This document shows positions 6,107 through 9,069 of a stretch of DNA of 9,069 nt, in pieces (within the stretch, counting starts at the first letter, position 1; each line of letters begins with the position of its first letter). The DNA comes from an uncultured Atopobium sp. (GTDB taxonomy: Bacteria; Actinomycetota; Coriobacteriia; Coriobacteriales; Atopobiaceae). The stretch covers positions 1-9,069 of the forward strand of contig CALKRF010000125.1 of assembly GCA_937990665.1 (NCBI GenBank), in the 5' to 3' direction. The position numbers were made by a program, and so were the translations under genes. The notes beneath the pieces are model-generated. The model did no database searches. It was given only the letters and a program-made list of their open reading frames with translations, and was not told where the DNA came from.

Positions 6107-7129
6107 ATGAAACATTGCTGCACGCATAACCCGGCAGTCGCAAACCCACACCCGCACGCTACCCGCAATCCTCTCCTAACCCGCAGGTCAGCGCTGACCT
6201 TGCTCAGTGCAGGTTCCGCGGCAGCTATCGCTTCTCTCGCCGCATGTGGCCCACGCGATTCCGCTGCCAGCTCAAGCACCACGCAAAACCCAAACTCCTC
6301 GGCTCCCCTTGTCTTGACCACTTTCACCGTCATCCAAGACATGGCTTCTCGCGTTGCGGGAGAGTTCTGCCAGGTAGAGTCCATCACCAAGGCCGGCGCC
6401 GAGATCCACGACTACGAGCCAACACCCGACGACCTCAAGCACGCACAGAAAGCCCAGCTCATCCTCAACAACGGCCTGGGTCTTGAGCGCTGGTTTGAGC
6501 ACTTCGTCGACGACTCGCCTGCTCAGCGCGCCGACCTCAGCGAAGGCATCACCGCCATCCCCATCGCCGAGGGCGACTACCAGGGTCAGGCCAATCCGCA
6601 TGCGTGGATGTCGCCCGCAAACGGCAAGATTTATGTCGAGAATATCGTCCGCGCGCTCAGCAACCTTGTCCCTGACCACGCCAAAGACTTCGAAGCCAAC
6701 GGCGACGCATACAAAAAGGAGCTCGACAACATCTCCTCTCACCTGATTGAGGAGCTTAGCACCCTGCCGGAGAACCAGCGCACGCTTGTGACCTGCGAGG
6801 GAGCGTTCTCGTACCTGTGCCGCGACACCAACATGAAGGAGCTCTACCTCTGGGCCGTTAACGCCGCTGATGAAGGCACTCCGCAGCAGATTGCCAAGGT
6901 TGTCGAAGCTGTAAAAGCCCAGCAAATCCCTGCAGTGTTCTGCGAATCCACGGTAAGCCCCAAGGCAATGCAGCAGGTAGCCGACGAGACGGGCGCTGTC
7001 CTCAAAACTGACGAGAAGAACATCTTGTACGTAGACTCCCTTTCGGAAGCCGACGGCCCCGTACCCACCTATCTTGACCTGCTGCAACACGACGCAGACG
7101 CAATCGTATCTGGTCTCATGGGAAGGTAA
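6107..7129 (+). CDS. Metal ABC transporter substrate-binding lipoprotein (Mn/Fe-type cluster A-I)
   Basis: A 340-residue periplasmic-binding-type lipoprotein that captures a divalent metal outside the membrane and delivers it to the ABC permease. After an unusual Cys/His-containing N-terminus (residues 3-17) comes a signal peptide with twin Arg (TRRSAL, 25-30), a hydrophobic core, and the lipobox LAAC with Cys47. A Ser/Thr-rich linker leads into the binding domain. Likely metal ligands by family position are His101 (HDYEPTP), His165 (NPHAW), Glu231 (CEGAFSY) and Asp310 (YVDS). Glu in the third place and the lack of a His-rich loop favour manganese or iron (PsaA/MntC/SitA-like) over zinc (ZnuA-like). 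The ATG at 6107 follows AAGGA (6095-6099) by 7 bases; a TTG at 6092 lies upstream of that site and is rejected. It is the first gene of a four-gene operon. Confidence 0.92.
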   Translation: MKHCCTHNPAVANPHPHATRNPLLTRRSALTLLSAGSAAAIASLAACGPRDSAASSSTTQNPNSSAPLVLTTFTVIQDMASRVAGEFCQVESITKAGAEIHDYEPTPDDLKHAQKAQLILNNGLGLERWFEHFVDDSPAQRADLSEGITAIPIAEGDYQGQANPHAWMSPANGKIYVENIVRALSNLVPDHAKDFEANGDAYKKELDNISSHLIEELSTLPENQRTLVTCEGAFSYLCRDTNMKELYLWAVNAADEGTPQQIAKVVEAVKAQQIPAVFCESTVSPKAMQQVADETGAVLKTDEKNILYVDSLSEADGPVPTYLDLLQHDADAIVSGLMGR

Positions 7130-7136
7130 TTGTTCG

Positions 7137-7889
7137 ATGAATCTTTGTGTTTCGCAACTTTGCGCCTGGTACGAGAAAAAAGACCGCGAGAAACCCATCA
7201 TTTATGACGTGAATTTCTCGCTTTCAACAGGAGATCTTTGCGCACTTGTTGGCGTCAATGGCGCCGGTAAATCTACGCTCTTCAAAGCACTGATGGACAC
7301 TATCGCATGGGAGGGGTCACTTACTTGGGGTCAGCAACCTCTTTCACAGGCGCGCAAGCAGGGCAAAATCGCGTACGTCCCTCAAACGGAGGCAATTGAC
7401 GCGACGTTTCCGTTGCTCGTAAAAGACGTTGTTATGCAGGGTAGATATGTTCATCAGGGCTGGATGCGCATACCTTCCGCTCAGGACAAAGAACTAGTTG
7501 CTCAGGCACTTGAACGCGTTAACCTGGCCGACCTTGCAGATCGTCCACTTGCCCAACTCTCGGGCGGACAAAGAAAGCGTGTTTTTGTGGCACGCGGAAT
7601 AGCGCAAGCCGCTGAACTGGTATTTCTCGACGAACCGTTTGCGGGAGTAGACGCTCGCTCTGAGGCCATCATCACCGAACAGCTCAATAACCTCAGTAAA
7701 GAAGGCAAAACATTGCTCGTTTCAATTCACGACATCAATTTGGCTCAGCAAAAATTCCCAATCTGCCTGGTCATTAATAAAACCATAACCGCCCAGGGTC
7801 CTTCGAAAGAAATTCTTTCTGGAGACGCCCTCCTGCAGAACCTTGGTATTTCCGAAGATACCCACATTGAGGAGGTGCTCCATGCCTGA
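7137..7889 (+). CDS. Metal ABC transporter ATP-binding protein
   Basis: A 250-residue ABC ATPase powering metal import at the cytoplasmic face. All motifs are intact: Walker A GVNGAGKST (39-47), Q-loop Gln83, signature LSGGQ (141-145), Walker B LVFLDEP (161-167), D-loop AGVD (169-172) and H-loop His198 (SIHD). Its length and the VVMQGRY segment near 98-104 fit the MntA/PsaB/ZnuC group. The ATG at 7137 is 7 bases after the binding-protein stop codon, with GGAAGG (7121-7126) overlapping the end of that gene. An in-frame ATG at 7074 would lie inside the upstream gene and is less likely. The 3' end overlaps the permease gene by 8 bases. Confidence 0.95.
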   Translation: MNLCVSQLCAWYEKKDREKPIIYDVNFSLSTGDLCALVGVNGAGKSTLFKALMDTIAWEGSLTWGQQPLSQARKQGKIAYVPQTEAIDATFPLLVKDVVMQGRYVHQGWMRIPSAQDKELVAQALERVNLADLADRPLAQLSGGQRKRVFVARGIAQAAELVFLDEPFAGVDARSEAIITEQLNNLSKEGKTLLVSIHDINLAQQKFPICLVINKTITAQGPSKEILSGDALLQNLGISEDTHIEEVLHA

Positions 7890-8718
7890 GGTAGACATTC
7901 TCCAATACGCATTCATGCAGCGAGCCCTCATCACCGGAATTGCAACCGCCATAGTCTGCGGGCTTTTGAGCTGCTGGATTACGCACATGGGATGGTCGCT
8001 CATGGGCGACGCCATCTCGCATTCTATTCTCCCAGGCGTGGTCATTGCTCATCTGTTGGGGCTTCCCTATCTGGTGGGAGCACTTGTGTTTGCTCTCATT
8101 ACCGTGGTGTTGGTCGGACAAGTTAAAAAGAGCCAAATTGTGCGACCTGATACTGCTATCGGTATTGTATTTACTACGTTTTTTGCGCTGGGAACAGTTC
8201 TTATCTCAAAAGTTCCAAGTCAAATTAACTTATCGCACATACTCTTTGGCAATCTTTTAGGAGTAACCACTCCCGATATGCTGCAAGTTATTTGCATCGG
8301 TCTGCCAATTGCAATTCTGCTTATCCTTAAAAATAAGGACCTGACCTTGCTTTCATTTGATCCAACACAGGTCCAGGCAATCGGCCTTTCCACTAAAACG
8401 CTCACTTCATTCTTACTTGTTGCCCTAGCCCTCGCAATTGTCATATCGCTCCAGGCAGTTGGCGTAATTCTGTCCGTTTCGCTCCTTATTGTTCCAGGCG
8501 CTTGCGCAAGACTTCTTACTAATCAGATGCGCCATATGCTCTGGATTTCTCCACTCATTGCTACGGTCAGCGTTTTAATTGGAATAACAGGCAGTTATTA
8601 CCTAGATGCCTCTTCTGGAGGCATGATTGGCCTTACCCTCGGCGTGGTTTTTTGCATCATTTTTATACTAAAGAGTTTACCTAGGTTTACTTTTGGGCAT
8701 ATACTAGACAAGAACTAA
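7882..8718 (+). CDS. Metal ABC transporter permease
   Basis: A 278-residue membrane subunit of the metal importer (ABC-3 family). About eight hydrophobic segments are visible. Family signatures include CGLLSCWITHMGWSLMGDAI followed by SHSILPGV (26-53), DPTQVQAIGLS (160-170) before the later helices, GVILSVSLLIVPGACARLL (194-212), and SGG near 245. The ATG at 7882 lies within the last codons of the ATPase gene (8-base overlap) and follows a near-perfect AGGAGG (7870-7875) by 6 bases. A longer reading from 7843 would lie deeper inside the ATPase gene and has no ribosome site. This intact coupled subunit completes a three-part importer. Confidence 0.94.
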   Translation: MPEVDILQYAFMQRALITGIATAIVCGLLSCWITHMGWSLMGDAISHSILPGVVIAHLLGLPYLVGALVFALITVVLVGQVKKSQIVRPDTAIGIVFTTFFALGTVLISKVPSQINLSHILFGNLLGVTTPDMLQVICIGLPIAILLILKNKDLTLLSFDPTQVQAIGLSTKTLTSFLLVALALAIVISLQAVGVILSVSLLIVPGACARLLTNQMRHMLWISPLIATVSVLIGITGSYYLDASSGGMIGLTLGVVFCIIFILKSLPRFTFGHILDKN

Positions 8719-8731
8719 GAAAGGAGGACCA

Positions 8732-8875
8732 ATGCATACTACACTGAGCGCTTCAAAAGCCCAGCTTACTCACGCGACTCGTGCGCAAAAGCTCTTGCAC
8801 AGGCAAGCATCAGCGGCATTAAGAACATCCATTGGTCTTATGGTCGGAGCTCTTCTTATTGCAATTGTCCATTAA
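8732..8875 (+). CDS. Unrecognised 47-residue single-span membrane protein in the metal operon
   Basis: A short gene 13 bases after the permease stop codon, preceded by a consensus AAGGAGG (8721-8727) and followed 25 bases later by the operon terminator. The protein starts MHTTLSASKAQLTHATRAQK, has a basic, probably helical N-terminal half with four positive residues (Lys/Arg) between 17 and 31, and ends in a hydrophobic stretch (IGLMVGALLIAIVH, 34-47). I infer a tail-anchored protein with the N-terminus in the cytosol. His at 2, 14, 23 and 47 could matter for metal, but there is no clear metal site. I do not recognise a family. Its place suggests an accessory or regulatory subunit of the transporter, by analogy with other small membrane proteins that tune transporters, but this is speculation. 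Confidence 0.72.
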   Translation: MHTTLSASKAQLTHATRAQKLLHRQASAALRTSIGLMVGALLIAIVH

Positions 8876-8900
8876 GGCTTTATCTCATAAATCACCCAGA

Positions 8901-8948
8901 TTTGGCGAGAAACCCCCTCCTATTCAAAGGGTTTCTCGCTAAATTTTT
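8901..8948 (+). terminator. Rho-independent terminator of the metal operon
   Basis: TTTGGCGAGAAACCC (8901-8915) pairs with GGGTTTCTCGCTAAA (8929-8943) over 15 base pairs including one G-U, around a 13-base loop, followed by TTTTT (8944-8948). The T run overlaps the stop codon of the convergent gene at the right edge. In the reverse direction there is no good T tract. Confidence 0.88.
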
Positions 8949-9069
8949 ATATAAGTGTTTGAACGAGAATACCCACAGAAACCGACGCAAGGTTAGACAA
9001 GATTGAAAGTGTCCATGGAGCGTCGCTTACTCTTTTTACCTTGTAAATGAGACCTTCAACAGCAATAAC
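8947..9069 (-). CDS. C-terminal end of an unidentified membrane protein (partial)
   Basis: The last 40 residues of a gene entering from the right edge, with the TAA stop at 8947-8949. The sequence reads VIAVEGLIYK, a charged KVKRVSDAPW turn, then a hydrophobic Ser/Leu-rich helix (TLSILSNLASVSVGILVQTLI) that ends the protein. It is an open frame in a convergent position with membrane-protein composition. The family is not recognisable from this fragment. Its stop codon lies in the T tract of the metal-operon terminator, so the two units are packed tail to tail. Confidence 0.6.
   Translation of the reverse strand, partial: VIAVEGLIYKVKRVSDAPWTLSILSNLASVSVGILVQTLI

Noticed and set aside
6272..7201. 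Long minus-strand frame opposite the metal-binding protein
   Set aside because: It is a shadow frame; the plus strand has a complete lipoprotein with all expected motifs.

Overview
The window looks like chromosomal DNA of a Gram-positive bacterium with moderate GC content. My best guess is a coriobacterium of the Atopobium/Lancefieldella/Olsenella type. This is inferred from protein style, the strong AGGAGG-type ribosome sites, the lipoprotein metal-binding protein, and a YidC domain fused to a teichoic-acid-type glycerophosphotransferase. It is not proven by any marker gene, and there are no rRNA, tRNA, CRISPR, phage or transposase genes here.

Layout. Positions 1-2232 (minus strand) hold a two-gene cell-envelope unit: a YidC/Oxa1 insertase fused to a CDP-glycerol glycerophosphotransferase-like domain, overlapping by 8 bases a small membrane protein that runs off the left edge. 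A 450-base AT-rich divergent spacer follows, with a tandem duplication, 20-base-spaced repeats and an araC promoter. Positions 2685-3494 (plus) encode an AraC-family regulator that ends in a strong terminator. The convergent gap 3574-3908 contains a 148-base palindromic, MITE-like element with 24-base inverted ends. Positions 3965-5723 (minus) hold a coupled short-chain dehydrogenase and 2-keto-3-deoxygluconate permease-type transporter, ending at a UUCG-loop terminator. A second divergent spacer (5724-6106) carries candidate promoters for both directions and two distinct dyads. Positions 6107-8875 (plus) form a metal ABC transporter operon: binding lipoprotein, ATPase, permease, and an unrecognised 47-residue membrane protein, closed by a terminator at 8901-8948. 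The last 123 bases are the C-terminal end of a convergent membrane protein gene.

How the genes may work together. The metal-binding protein has a His-His-Glu-Asp ligand set like manganese/iron-type cluster A-I proteins. Its promoter (TAGACA-17-TACAAT) is overlapped by an inverted repeat resembling DtxR/MntR-family operators, so the simplest reading is metal-repressed Mn (or Fe) import. The dehydrogenase and permease look like a sugar-acid uptake and oxidation pair, possibly controlled by the neighbouring AraC protein. The envelope fusion would combine membrane insertion with polymer-phosphate transfer at the inner membrane face.

Most promising undescribed items: the 47-residue protein in the metal operon, the YidC-glycerophosphotransferase fusion with its overlapping partner, the palindromic intergenic element, and the two operator-like dyads.
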